The position numbers and the translations under genes were made by a program. A DNA stretch of 7,597 nt from an uncultured Kiloniellales bacterium (GTDB lineage Bacteria > Pseudomonadota > Alphaproteobacteria > Kiloniellales > JAKSDN01): the NCBI GenBank assembly GCA_937974415.1, contig CALJXB010000436.1, positions 1 through 7,597 of the forward strand, read 5' to 3'. Under the pieces are notes generated by a model, which saw only the letters and a program-made list of their open reading frames with translations, had not been told where the DNA came from and made no database searches. Shown piece after piece: positions 1 to 5,781 of this stretch (the first letter of the stretch is position 1; the number at the start of each line of letters is the position of its first letter).

Positions 1-1053
1 TTCCTCGAGGAGCGCATCGTCGCCGGCCCGGGAGTGAAGTTCGTCCGCTTCGCCGACCAGGGCTTCATCGTCCTCCACCGCGAGCTCGCGGGATATACCG
101 ACAAGCCCCTGCTGGTCGGCACCTACTTCCCCTCGAGCGACCTCTTATCCGAGGCGCTGCGCCTCAAGTGGGCGATCATCATCTGTTTCGCCATTGCGCT
201 GGTCTCCGCCGTCGTCGCCGGCTTTATCGGCCGGCAGATCGCCCGGCCGGTGCGGCGCCTGGCCGAGGGCTCCAAGAAGATCTACAACCTGGACCTGGCG
301 ACGGTCGATCCGATCCCCGGCAGCTTTTTCCGGGAGCTGAACGAGGCGGCGCGCTCCTTCAACGCCATGCTCGAAGGCCTGCGCTGGTTCGAGCGCTACG
401 TGCCGCGCAGCCTGGTGCAGCGCCTGATCCGGCTGCACAAGGACGAGGCGGTCGAATCGGCCCACCGGGAGGTGGCGGTGCTGTTCACCGACCTGGTCAA
501 CTTCACTCAACTCTCCGAGCGCATGACGGCGCCCGAGGCCGCCGACTTCCTGAACGGCCATTTCACCATGGTGGCCGACCGGGTCGAGGCCGAGGGCGGG
601 GTCATCGACAAGTACATGGGCGATTCCGTCATGGCAATCTGGGGCGCGCCCGAGCGCGTGCCCGACCGGGCGGACCGGGCCTGCCGGGCGGCACTCGCCA
701 TCGCTGACGGGCTGCGCGCGTTCAACCGAGAGCAGGCCGAGCGCGGGGCGGCGCAGATCCGCATGCGCATCGGCGTCCACCTGGGCCGGGTGGTGGTCGG
801 CAACATCGGCAGCCCGGGGCGCATCAACTACACGGTGATCGGCGACCCGGTGATCGTCGCCCAGCGCCTGGAGGAGGCCGGCAAGCAGTTCGGCGGCGAG
901 GAGCAGGACATCGTCATCCTGGTCTCGGGGGCGGTCCGGGCCGCCGTCACGAACGACTTCCGGCTCGCGCCCGTGGGCCCCCACAAGCTGCGCGGCCGCA
1001 GCGAGGAGATCGAGGTCTTCGCTCTGGAGGCGGCGGCGGGCGCCGGTGGGTGA
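1..1053 (+). CDS. HAMP-domain class III adenylate/guanylate cyclase, 5' end missing
   Basis: This is the C-terminal 350 residues of a membrane receptor cyclase, which would make cAMP or cGMP from NTP. The frame is open to the left edge, so the GTG at 34 is not taken as the start. In order: the end of a sensor domain (1-55), one membrane helix (about 56-77, WAIIICFAIALVSAVV), a HAMP linker (about 78-130), a short connector, and a cyclase domain (about 157-345). Numbering runs from base 1. Both metal-binding aspartates are present, Asp164 in FTDLVNFT and Asp208 in KYMGDS, as are the base-contacting Lys204 and Thr278 (NYTVIGD). Thr in place of Asp at that site is typical of class IIIb. The transition-state Arg289 is kept, but the Asn normally four residues before it (VNxAxRLE) is Ile285, so activity may be low or lost. 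Sensor input and nucleotide specificity cannot be read from this piece. Confidence 0.93.
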   Translation, partial: FLEERIVAGPGVKFVRFADQGFIVLHRELAGYTDKPLLVGTYFPSSDLLSEALRLKWAIIICFAIALVSAVVAGFIGRQIARPVRRLAEGSKKIYNLDLATVDPIPGSFFRELNEAARSFNAMLEGLRWFERYVPRSLVQRLIRLHKDEAVESAHREVAVLFTDLVNFTQLSERMTAPEAADFLNGHFTMVADRVEAEGGVIDKYMGDSVMAIWGAPERVPDRADRACRAALAIADGLRAFNREQAERGAAQIRMRIGVHLGRVVVGNIGSPGRINYTVIGDPVIVAQRLEEAGKQFGGEEQDIVILVSGAVRAAVTNDFRLAPVGPHKLRGRSEEIEVFALEAAAGAGG

Positions 1054-1071
1054 AACGTGGTGGGACCGGCC

Positions 1072-1131
1072 GGCGGTCCTACGGGCCGCCCCGCCCGGAA
1101 AAATGCGGCGGGGCGATCCCGAAGGACCGCC
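1072..1131. terminator. compound GC-rich hairpin after the cyclase gene
   Basis: Nested inverted repeats start 18 bases after the cyclase stop. The outer arms GGCGGTCCT (1072-1080) and AGGACCGCC (1123-1131) are perfect. Inside them CGGG (1082-1085) pairs with CCCG (1118-1121), and CGCCCCGCC (1087-1095) pairs with GGCGGGGCG (1107-1115), leaving an A-rich loop. About 22 pairs form in total. No T-run follows, so it is not a textbook intrinsic terminator. It could be a bidirectional terminator or transcript-stabilising structure between convergent genes, or a dispersed palindromic repeat. Confidence 0.5.
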
Positions 1132-1186
1132 CCGACGTCAACCCACCCCTAGAGAGTCAAACAACTAAAAAGTCACGCTACCACTT

Positions 1187-1217
1187 ACCAAGAACCAAGA
1201 ACCAAGAACCAAGAACC
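1187..1217. repeat. 7-bp tandem repeat, ACCAAGA x4 plus ACC
   Basis: Four exact head-to-tail copies of ACCAAGA occupy 1187-1214, followed by a partial ACC. The block lies in the non-coding gap between the cyclase and the convergent pilin gene, downstream of both. Read from the minus strand it is a TTCTTGG run. It is a microsatellite-like element whose copy number may vary by slippage. No role is evident. Confidence 0.85.
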
Positions 1218-1230
1218 CAATGGGCGATTC

Positions 1231-1253
1231 GGGCCGGCCCCCCGGCCGGGCCC
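1231..1253 (-). terminator. GC hairpin just downstream of the pilin gene
   Basis: GGGCC (1231-1235) pairs with GGCCC (1249-1253), and GGCC (1236-1239) pairs with GGCC (1244-1247), with one bulged base at 1248 and a CCCC loop on the plus strand. On the minus strand it begins 8 bases after the pilin stop codon, the usual place for a terminator. There is no U-tract after it, so termination is inferred from position and stem strength only. Confidence 0.4.
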
Positions 1254-1261
1254 TGCAAACC

Positions 1262-1450
1262 CTAATTCGCGACCGTTTCCAGGCCGGAGGCGATGGAAGC
1301 CAGTCCGCCCGCGAAGCCGTTCGCGAAGATCTGGCCGAAAATGTCGTAGGCGCCCACCAGGCCGACCGCAGCCAAGGCCGCAATCCGCGCGTAATCGAGC
1401 GCGGTCGCCCCGCTTTCGTCGGTTGAAAACTCGATGATCGTCCCGATCAT
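1262..1450 (-). CDS. Flp/Fap-type (type IVb) pilin precursor
   Basis: A 62-residue prepilin of the Flp family, the subunit that tight-adherence (Tad/Cpa) machineries assemble into adhesive pili. The short leader (MIGTIIEFSTDESG) is followed by ATALDYARIAALAAVG, matching the family pattern of cleavage after Gly14, Ala at +1, an acidic residue at +5 and Tyr at +6, then a hydrophobic assembly helix. The acidic residue is Asp19, where most Flp pilins have Glu. The ATG at 1450 is preferred because GGAG (1459-1462) lies 8 bases upstream; the GTG at 1459 overlaps that ribosome-binding site. No tad/cpa assembly gene, prepilin peptidase or second pilin lies in the window, so the machinery must be elsewhere if the pilin is used. 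Convergent with the cyclase and divergent from the amidohydrolase. Confidence 0.88.
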   Translation of the reverse strand: MIGTIIEFSTDESGATALDYARIAALAAVGLVGAYDIFGQIFANGFAGGLASIASGLETVAN

Positions 1451-1477
1451 GTGCGCCACTCCATAATGCCTAACGGA

Positions 1478-1505
1478 ATACTAACATGAAGTAAGTTTTT
1501 GTCAA
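1478..1505 (-). promoter_or_regulatory. predicted pilin promoter (TTGACA-16-TAGTAT)
   Basis: On the minus strand a perfect -35 hexamer TTGACA (1505-1500) is followed after 16 bases by TAGTAT (1483-1478, four of six matches to TATAAT). This gives a short leader of about 20 bases before the pilin ATG. The surrounding stretch, about 1470-1575, is much richer in A+T than the rest of the window, as expected of a promoter region. The gap 1451-1736 between the divergent genes holds no further gene, and I see no convincing plus-strand promoter in it. Confidence 0.6.
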
Positions 1506-1516
1506 GATTTATTTAA
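1501..1516 (-). promoter_or_regulatory. near-consensus CtrA-like box over the pilin -35
   Basis: The minus strand reads TTAA (1516-1513), seven bases (ATAAATC), then TTGAC (1505-1501). This is one base off the alphaproteobacterial CtrA consensus TTAA-N7-TTAAC. The second half overlaps the -35 hexamer, the placement known for CtrA-activated promoters in Caulobacter, where the Flp-type pilin gene pilA is CtrA-controlled. Motif and position are seen; binding is inferred. Confidence 0.45.
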
Positions 1517-1546
1517 GTTTACAAAATAAATTCGAGAAGAAATTTA

Positions 1547-1573
1547 ACTATATTTGTTTTTTATTTGTGTCAA
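1547..1573 (-). promoter_or_regulatory. possible second upstream promoter (TTGACA-15-TATAGT)
   Basis: A second perfect TTGACA lies on the minus strand at 1573-1568, with TATAGT (1552-1547, five of six matches) 15 bases further on. The spacing is shorter than the preferred 17, and AT-rich DNA gives such matches by chance, so this is tentative. A short inverted repeat GTATC-GA-GATAC (1581-1592) sits just upstream and might be an operator. Confidence 0.3.
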
Positions 1574-1723
1574 TTCTTACGTATCGAGATACACCCACCG
1601 AAGCAAGGGCTTGGCGGCCCGCTCTGGGCATGGGCCGCCGGCCGAATTACCGCTTCCGCGAACCGCGAGCGAGCCTTTAGTCTCTAGCCCTGCCGTCGCG
1701 GGCGCATGGTCGCTCGGGCCGGC

Positions 1724-1728
1724 AGGAG
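1724..1728 (+). promoter_or_regulatory. ribosome-binding site that sets the amidohydrolase start
   Basis: AGGAG lies 8 bases before the ATG at 1737. This fixes the start there rather than at 1554, 61 codons upstream in the same frame, where the DNA is AT-rich promoter sequence, or at the internal ATG at 1755. Confidence 0.75.
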
Positions 1729-1736
1729 CAATCACG

Positions 1737-2966
1737 ATGGGGGGGCCCTCGCCCATGCTTTGGCTCGCGAACGCAAAGATCCTCGACGTCCAGCGCGGCC
1801 GCACCAAGAACGGCAACCTGGTGGTCGAGGGCGAACGGATCGTCGAAATCACCCGCAAAAAGGCGGCGCCGAAAGGCGCCAAGGTGATCGATCTCGCCGG
1901 CCGCACTCTCCTGCCCGGCCTGATCGATTGTCACGTGCACCTGACCCTGCCGACCGACACGGCCGACCCCTACGCCCCGGCCCGGCGCAGCGACGCCCTG
2001 GTCGCCCTCCATTGCGCTGAGGCCGCCCGGCGCACCCTCATGGCCGGCTTCACCACGGTGCGCGACGTGGGCGGCTGGAACCATGCCGAGATGGCCGTGC
2101 GCGAAGCGGCGAAGCAAGGCCACGTCATTGCGCCGCGCCTGTTCCTCGCCGGCAAGCTGCTGTCCATCACCACCAGCGGCGCCGACTACTATCCCGGCAT
2201 GTACGAGATTTGCGACGGGGTCGAGCAGGTGATCGCCGGCGCCCGGCGACAGATCGCCAAGGGCGCCGACCTGATCAAGGTCATGGCGACCGGCGCCATG
2301 CTGTCGCCCGAGAGCGAGGACTCCCGCGCCATCCAGTTCACTAGGGCCGAGCTCGAGGCGGCCGTCGCCGTCGCCCGGGACAACTACAAGCACGTCGCCG
2401 CCCACGCCCACGCCGTGGACGGCATCCTGAACGCCGTGGAGGCCGGCGCCGGCTCCATCGAGCACGGCACCTTCGCCGACCGGGCCGTGCTCCAGCTGAT
2501 GGCCAAGAAGGGCACCTTCCTGGTGCCCACCCTCTGCGTCACCCCGGCCATGCTGCGCGATCGCCACATCCGCGAGACCATCCCCGAGCACGAGCGCGCG
2601 CGCCTTGTCGGCACCGACGAACAGCACCGCAAGGCGATCCGCCTGGCCCACCGACTCAAGGTGCCGATCGCCATGGGCACCGACGCCGGCACGCCGGGCA
2701 ACCATCACGGCGACAACGCCCAGGAGATCGTCGAGATGGTGACCGGCGCCGGCCTGACCCCGGCTGCGGCCATTTATGCCTCGACCATGAACCCGGCCAA
2801 GCTGCTCGGCCAAGACAAGGAGCTCGGCAGCCTCGACCAGGGCAAGTTGGCCGACGTCATCGCCGTCGCCCGCGACCCCCTGGCCGACATCACGGCGCTC
2901 ACCCAAGTCGACTTGGTGATGAAGGGCGGCGTCATCTACAAGCACGGCCGGCGGCGGATAACCTGA
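1737..2966 (+). CDS. metal-dependent amidohydrolase, imidazolonepropionase/dipeptidase-like
   Basis: A 409-residue cytoplasmic enzyme of the amidohydrolase superfamily; no signal peptide is visible. A beta-sandwich start (about 7-58) leads into the metal-binding TIM barrel. Metal-site residues appear in family order: His66 and His68 in LIDCHVHL, Lys181 in DLIKVMATGA (the lysine usually carboxylated to bridge two metals), His223/His225 in VAAHAHAVDG, His243 in SIEHGTF, and Asp316 in MGTDAGTPGNH. The C-terminal GKLADVIAVARDPL returns to the sandwich. Close relatives are often named Xaa-Pro dipeptidase or imidazolonepropionase-like; some characterised members, such as Cc2672 of Caulobacter, cleave dipeptides ending in Arg or Lys. 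True HutI is unlikely, since no histidine-utilisation genes are adjacent. Substrate unknown; a small peptide or cyclic amide is a reasonable expectation. Confidence 0.9.
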   Translation: MGGPSPMLWLANAKILDVQRGRTKNGNLVVEGERIVEITRKKAAPKGAKVIDLAGRTLLPGLIDCHVHLTLPTDTADPYAPARRSDALVALHCAEAARRTLMAGFTTVRDVGGWNHAEMAVREAAKQGHVIAPRLFLAGKLLSITTSGADYYPGMYEICDGVEQVIAGARRQIAKGADLIKVMATGAMLSPESEDSRAIQFTRAELEAAVAVARDNYKHVAAHAHAVDGILNAVEAGAGSIEHGTFADRAVLQLMAKKGTFLVPTLCVTPAMLRDRHIRETIPEHERARLVGTDEQHRKAIRLAHRLKVPIAMGTDAGTPGNHHGDNAQEIVEMVTGAGLTPAAAIYASTMNPAKLLGQDKELGSLDQGKLADVIAVARDPLADITALTQVDLVMKGGVIYKHGRRRIT

Positions 2967-3005
2967 ACGCGCGCCGGCCGGAGTCGGGCCCACGGGCGGC
3001 CGGCG

Positions 3006-3026
3006 GCGCCCCGCGCACAGGGGCGC
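3006..3026 (+). terminator. hairpin after the amidohydrolase gene
   Basis: GCGCCCC (3006-3012) and GGGGCGC (3020-3026) form a perfect 7-bp stem with a 7-base loop, 39 bases after the stop codon. No T-run follows directly. It may end amidohydrolase transcription before the ParA-like unit, which has its own regulatory site downstream. Confidence 0.4.
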
Positions 3027-3065
3027 GAGGCTCGGAAGCCCCCAGAGAACCAGGGCGCGCACGCG

Positions 3066-3081
3066 TTAACTTTTTGTTAAC
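3066..3081 (+). promoter_or_regulatory. exact CtrA-type box upstream of the ParA-like gene
   Basis: GTTAACTTTTTGTTAAC (3065-3081) contains TTAA, seven bases, TTAAC: an exact match to the CtrA-binding consensus of alphaproteobacteria. Its two GTTAAC halves are 11 bp apart, one helical turn, and it matches on both strands. It ends 50 bases before the ATG at 3132. A weak -35-like TTGTTA (3074-3079) overlaps it, but I find no clear -10, so activation and repression are both possible. Confidence 0.6.
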
Positions 3082-3131
3082 CCATTTCGTAGGAAAGCTG
3101 TCCACTCGGAGCCCATAGCGGTCGAAACACT

Positions 3132-3833
3132 ATGAAAATCATCGCAATAGCCTCCCGCAAAGGCGGCGTCGGCAAGACCACTCTTGCTGGCCATCTCGCC
3201 GTCGCGGCCGAACGCGCCGGTCAGGGGCCGGTGGGATTGATGGACATCGACCCGCAAGGCAACCTGTCCGACTGGTGGAATGCGCGGCCGGTCGCCAGCC
3301 CCTTGTACGTCCGCATTCCCCTGGAGCGCCTCGCCGGCGAGATCGAGAACCTGCGCACGCAGGGGCTCGAGTATCTCATCGTGGATACGCCGCCGACGGT
3401 CAACGCGGAAGTCGGCGACCTCATCGGCCTCTCGGAGCTGGTGGTGATTCCGACCCGGCCGGGCCCCCATGACCTGAGGTCGATCGGCGCCACCATCGAA
3501 CTCGCCGAACGGCTCGGCAAGCCGCTGGTCTTCGTCGTCAATGCCGCCGTGGCCAACGCCCGCATCACCAACGAGACCCTGGCCCTCCTGTCGCGCCACG
3601 GCCACTTGGCGCCGACTGTCGTCCACCAGCGCGTCGCCTTCGCCTTGAGCATGACCGACGGCCGGACGGTGATGGAGCTCGCGCCCAAGTCGCCGGGAAG
3701 CGAGGAGATCGAGAGCCTCTGGTCCTATCTGCATCAACGCATCGCCGGCGCGCGCCCAACGACTACCCTCGGCCTGGGGACCCCCGCCGCGGCGCCGCAG
3801 ATGCGTGTTGCCCTGACGTCGCGCCAGTCATGA
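3132..3833 (+). CDS. small ParA/MinD-family ATPase without a ParB partner
   Basis: A 233-residue deviant Walker ATPase. The P-loop KGGVGKTT (10-17) carries the signature Lys10 and Lys15; DIDPQGNLSDWW (38-49) is the switch region, and YLIVDTPP (81-88) holds the Walker B Asp85. The family dimerises on ATP and positions plasmids, chromosomes, chemotaxis clusters or envelope machines on the nucoid or membrane. This one has no N-terminal helix-turn-helix, as in short ParF-like forms, plus a Pro/Ala-rich, probably disordered tail (about 207-233). The start must lie before the P-loop, and ATG 3132 is the only fit, although no good ribosome-binding site precedes it. An exact CtrA-type box lies 50 bases upstream. 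The stop overlaps the next start (ATGA). With no parB-like gene in the window, chromosome partitioning is less likely than cargo or envelope positioning. The true cargo is unknown. Confidence 0.9.
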   Translation: MKIIAIASRKGGVGKTTLAGHLAVAAERAGQGPVGLMDIDPQGNLSDWWNARPVASPLYVRIPLERLAGEIENLRTQGLEYLIVDTPPTVNAEVGDLIGLSELVVIPTRPGPHDLRSIGATIELAERLGKPLVFVVNAAVANARITNETLALLSRHGHLAPTVVHQRVAFALSMTDGRTVMELAPKSPGSEEIESLWSYLHQRIAGARPTTTLGLGTPAAAPQMRVALTSRQS

Positions 3834-4711
3834 CCTTGTCGCCCGATACGCCCACCGACCTCTTCGCCGCCAAGGGCCGGGCCATGCCGGCCTGTTCCAA
3901 GCCCCTGGCCGGTCGTCCGCTAAAAAACCAGGCCGGCACGGTAGCGCCGAAGCCAGATCAAGCGGAGGCCAAGGTCCCGGACGACGGTCCGGCGAGCGTT
4001 TTGTCGATCGATTTGCGGCGTACCCTGGTGCCCGCCCGAAGCGAGTCTCCCCGAAGCGAGTCTCCCCGGACAGAGTCTCCCGGGAGCCCGTCGAGCGCGG
4101 TCGCGGCGCCGGCCCGCGTCGAGCCGAGGCCCGCAACCGGCACCACCAATCGCCCCCCGCCGTCGCCTGGAAGTCACGGCCTGGCCGGCCCTTTCATCGG
4201 GACCTTGGTGGCCGTTAGCATTGCCGCCGGGATCTTCTATATCGTCGAACGGGACCATCTCGGCGCCACGCCGGGCCCCGAGGCGCCCGCCCAGGTCGGT
4301 GCGGAGGCCGCAACCGCCGAAGGCCCGGCCGAGACCTTGGAGGCCGACCGGCCCCAGTCCGTCGCCGGCACCGCGCCGCAGGAGGCCGAGGACGACAACG
4401 CCGACGCGGCGCCCGAGGCCAGCAGCCTGCCGAGCTTCGATCTGGTTCGCGTCGAGCCCGACGGCTCCGCCGTCATCGCCGGACGCGCCGCGCCCTACGC
4501 CGACCTCATCCTGCTCCACAACGGCGAGCCGATCGGCAAGGTCAGGGCGGACTGGGCCGGCGAATGGGCCTTCGTGACCGACAAGCCGCTGCCGGCCGAC
4601 CGGCACCAGATCACCATTCTGGTGAACGATCCGGACGCGGAGATCACCCTGCCACAAGGCGCCGAGCCGCCGTCTCAGGTCGGCAATACGGGAGACTCGC
4701 AATCGCGCTAA
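3830..4711 (+). CDS. single-pass membrane protein with C-terminal Ig-like domain
   Basis: A 293-residue protein of unknown function. Residues 1-118 are Pro/Ser/Arg-rich and probably disordered, with three tandem pentapeptides RSESP, RSESP, RTESP (70-84). One membrane helix follows (about 121-139, FIGTLVAVSIAAGIFYIVE), then an acidic Ala/Glu/Pro linker (about 142-198), then a compact domain (about 201-265: PSFDLVRVEPDGSAVIAGRA to GEWAFVTDKPLPADRHQI). That domain resembles the Ig-like segment found before LysM in alphaproteobacterial LysM proteins, but no LysM follows. With no cleavable signal and a central anchor, the N-terminus is expected in the cytoplasm and the Ig-like domain in the periplasm. 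Its ATG overlaps the ParA-like stop and has no ribosome-binding site of its own, suggesting translational coupling. It may be the membrane partner or cargo of that ATPase (inferred). Confidence 0.75.
   Translation: MTLSPDTPTDLFAAKGRAMPACSKPLAGRPLKNQAGTVAPKPDQAEAKVPDDGPASVLSIDLRRTLVPARSESPRSESPRTESPGSPSSAVAAPARVEPRPATGTTNRPPPSPGSHGLAGPFIGTLVAVSIAAGIFYIVERDHLGATPGPEAPAQVGAEAATAEGPAETLEADRPQSVAGTAPQEAEDDNADAAPEASSLPSFDLVRVEPDGSAVIAGRAAPYADLILLHNGEPIGKVRADWAGEWAFVTDKPLPADRHQITILVNDPDAEITLPQGAEPPSQVGNTGDSQSR
4036..4080 (+). repeat. 15-bp coding tandem repeat, three units
   Basis: CCGAAGCGAGTCTCC occurs exactly at 4036-4050 and 4051-4065, and with three mismatches at 4066-4080. The 15-bp length keeps the reading frame and encodes the RSESP pentapeptides of the membrane protein. 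Each unit contains GAGTC, a match to the GANTC site of the alphaproteobacterial CcrM methylase, at 4043, 4058 and 4073. Confidence 0.85.
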
Positions 4712-4724
4712 GTCCCGCGATTGC
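4699..4724. terminator. hairpin between convergent genes, stop codon in its loop
   Basis: GCAATCGCG (4699-4707) and CGCGATTGC (4716-4724) form a perfect 9-bp stem with an 8-base loop holding the TAA of the membrane protein gene (4709-4711). A second, tighter inverted repeat, GCCGCC-C-GGCGGC (4735-4747), follows before the convergent ureohydrolase stop at 4752. Neither has a T-run. Together they probably serve as a bidirectional terminator region. Confidence 0.45.
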
Positions 4725-4751
4725 TGACGCTGCGGCCGCCCGGCGGCGCCC

Positions 4752-5708
4752 TCAGTCCTCGAAGTAGCCGGCCCGCACGGCGGTCCCGATCAGGTTGAGG
4801 ATCAGCCGCCCGGCGGTGATGCTGGTGATGGCGTTCAGGTCGCGCTTGGGCGTGATCTCGACGATGTCCATGCCGACCACCCGGCCCTTGGCGACCAGGC
4901 CGTGAATCAGTTTGCACGTCTGGTGATAGGTGACACCCCCAGGCGCCGGCCCCGCTACTGCCGGCATGACGGACGGGTCGAGGCCGTCGGCGTCTATTGT
5001 GAGATAGTAGTCTCCGCCATCCGGGATGCGCGCGAGGACCGCGTCCATGCCGATGTCGTGCAGCTCGAAGGCGGTGACGAGCTGCGCGCCGTAGCTGAGC
5101 GCCGCGTCGACTTCCTCGGCCCGGGCGCTACCCTGGCAGCGCAAACCGATCTGATGAATCTCCCCAACGTGGTCCATCTCCGAGGCCCGGCGGATCGGGC
5201 TCGAATAGCCCTCGCGGGCGCCGTTCACCTCGTCCCGCCAGTCGAGGTGCGCGTCGATGTGGACCAAGGTGATGGGCCCGCGGCCCTCGAAGGCGCGCAG
5301 CACGGGAATCGGCACGCCGTGATCGCCGCCGATGGTAACCGGCAGGGCGCCGGCCGCCAGGATTTTGCGCACCGCCGCCTCGGCCCGGCGATAATGGCCG
5401 TCCAGGTCGCGCGCCTCGCCGGGCACATCGCCGCAGTCGACCAGCTTCACGGGACGGCCGTCGAGGACCGTGCCGCCCAGGTCGAAGTCCCATTGATTTG
5501 GGCCGCCGCTGATTGCGTCGGAGGCCTGCCGCACCGCCGTCGGCGCGTTGGTCTGGTCGTTGGTCACCTCGTCGATCGAGTAGGGATCGCCGTAGGGAAT
5601 GCCGAGGATCGCCACGTGGGCGTCGAGGTTGTCGAGGTCGAGGGCAAGTGGCACGTCGAGGAAGCTCTTGAAGCCCTGGCGCGGTGCCACGGTCAAAGTC
5701 TCAGCCAT
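4752..5708 (-). CDS. ureohydrolase of the arginase/agmatinase family
   Basis: A 318-residue cytoplasmic enzyme that would hydrolyse a guanidino compound to urea and an amine using two manganese (or other divalent) ions. All metal ligands are present: His130 in GGDHG, Asp152, His154 and Asp156 in DAHLDW, and Asp239 and Asp241 in TIDADGLDPS. The conserved late acidic Glu284 lies in GMDIVEITPKRD. Length and motif order fit agmatinase or guanidinobutyrase better than classic arginase, but the substrate loop reads PAVAGPAPGG rather than the common PGTGTPEPGG, so specificity is open (agmatine, 4-guanidinobutyrate or another guanidino acid). A strong GGGAGGGA ribosome-binding site sits 6 bases before the ATG. 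It is the last gene of the probable groES-aminotransferase-ureohydrolase operon, 73 bases after the aminotransferase stop. Confidence 0.9.
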   Translation of the reverse strand: MAETLTVAPRQGFKSFLDVPLALDLDNLDAHVAILGIPYGDPYSIDEVTNDQTNAPTAVRQASDAISGGPNQWDFDLGGTVLDGRPVKLVDCGDVPGEARDLDGHYRRAEAAVRKILAAGALPVTIGGDHGVPIPVLRAFEGRGPITLVHIDAHLDWRDEVNGAREGYSSPIRRASEMDHVGEIHQIGLRCQGSARAEEVDAALSYGAQLVTAFELHDIGMDAVLARIPDGGDYYLTIDADGLDPSVMPAVAGPAPGGVTYHQTCKLIHGLVAKGRVVGMDIVEITPKRDLNAITSITAGRLILNLIGTAVRAGYFED

Positions 5709-5781
5709 GGAAGGTCCCTCCCGGTCAATTCACAACGGATCGGTCTTTCGCCGCGTTTAACGAGTCTCTTGCGACATTGAT

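Noticed and set aside
145..984. Long minus-strand open frame opposite the cyclase
   Set aside because: Shadow of the GC-rich cyclase gene; the translation has no recognisable domain, while the plus strand has a full cyclase motif set.
1187..1217. CRISPR-like array
   Set aside because: Units are 7 bp and directly adjacent with no spacers; it is a simple tandem repeat.
1050..1265. 71-codon plus-strand frame after the cyclase
   Set aside because: It runs through the compound hairpin, the 7-bp repeat and the pilin terminator region; composition is not protein-like.
1554..1736. 61-codon N-terminal extension of the amidohydrolase
   Set aside because: It starts inside AT-rich promoter DNA, lacks a ribosome-binding site, and the family needs no such extension; AGGAG before ATG 1737 fits well.
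1677..3062. 461-codon minus-strand open frame opposite the amidohydrolase
   Set aside because: Repetitive Gly/Ala/Asp/Val/His composition typical of antisense frames in GC-rich DNA; the plus strand encodes all amidohydrolase metal ligands.
4902..5780. Plus-strand open frame opposite the ureohydrolase
   Set aside because: Antisense shadow; the minus strand has complete ureohydrolase motifs and a strong ribosome-binding site.
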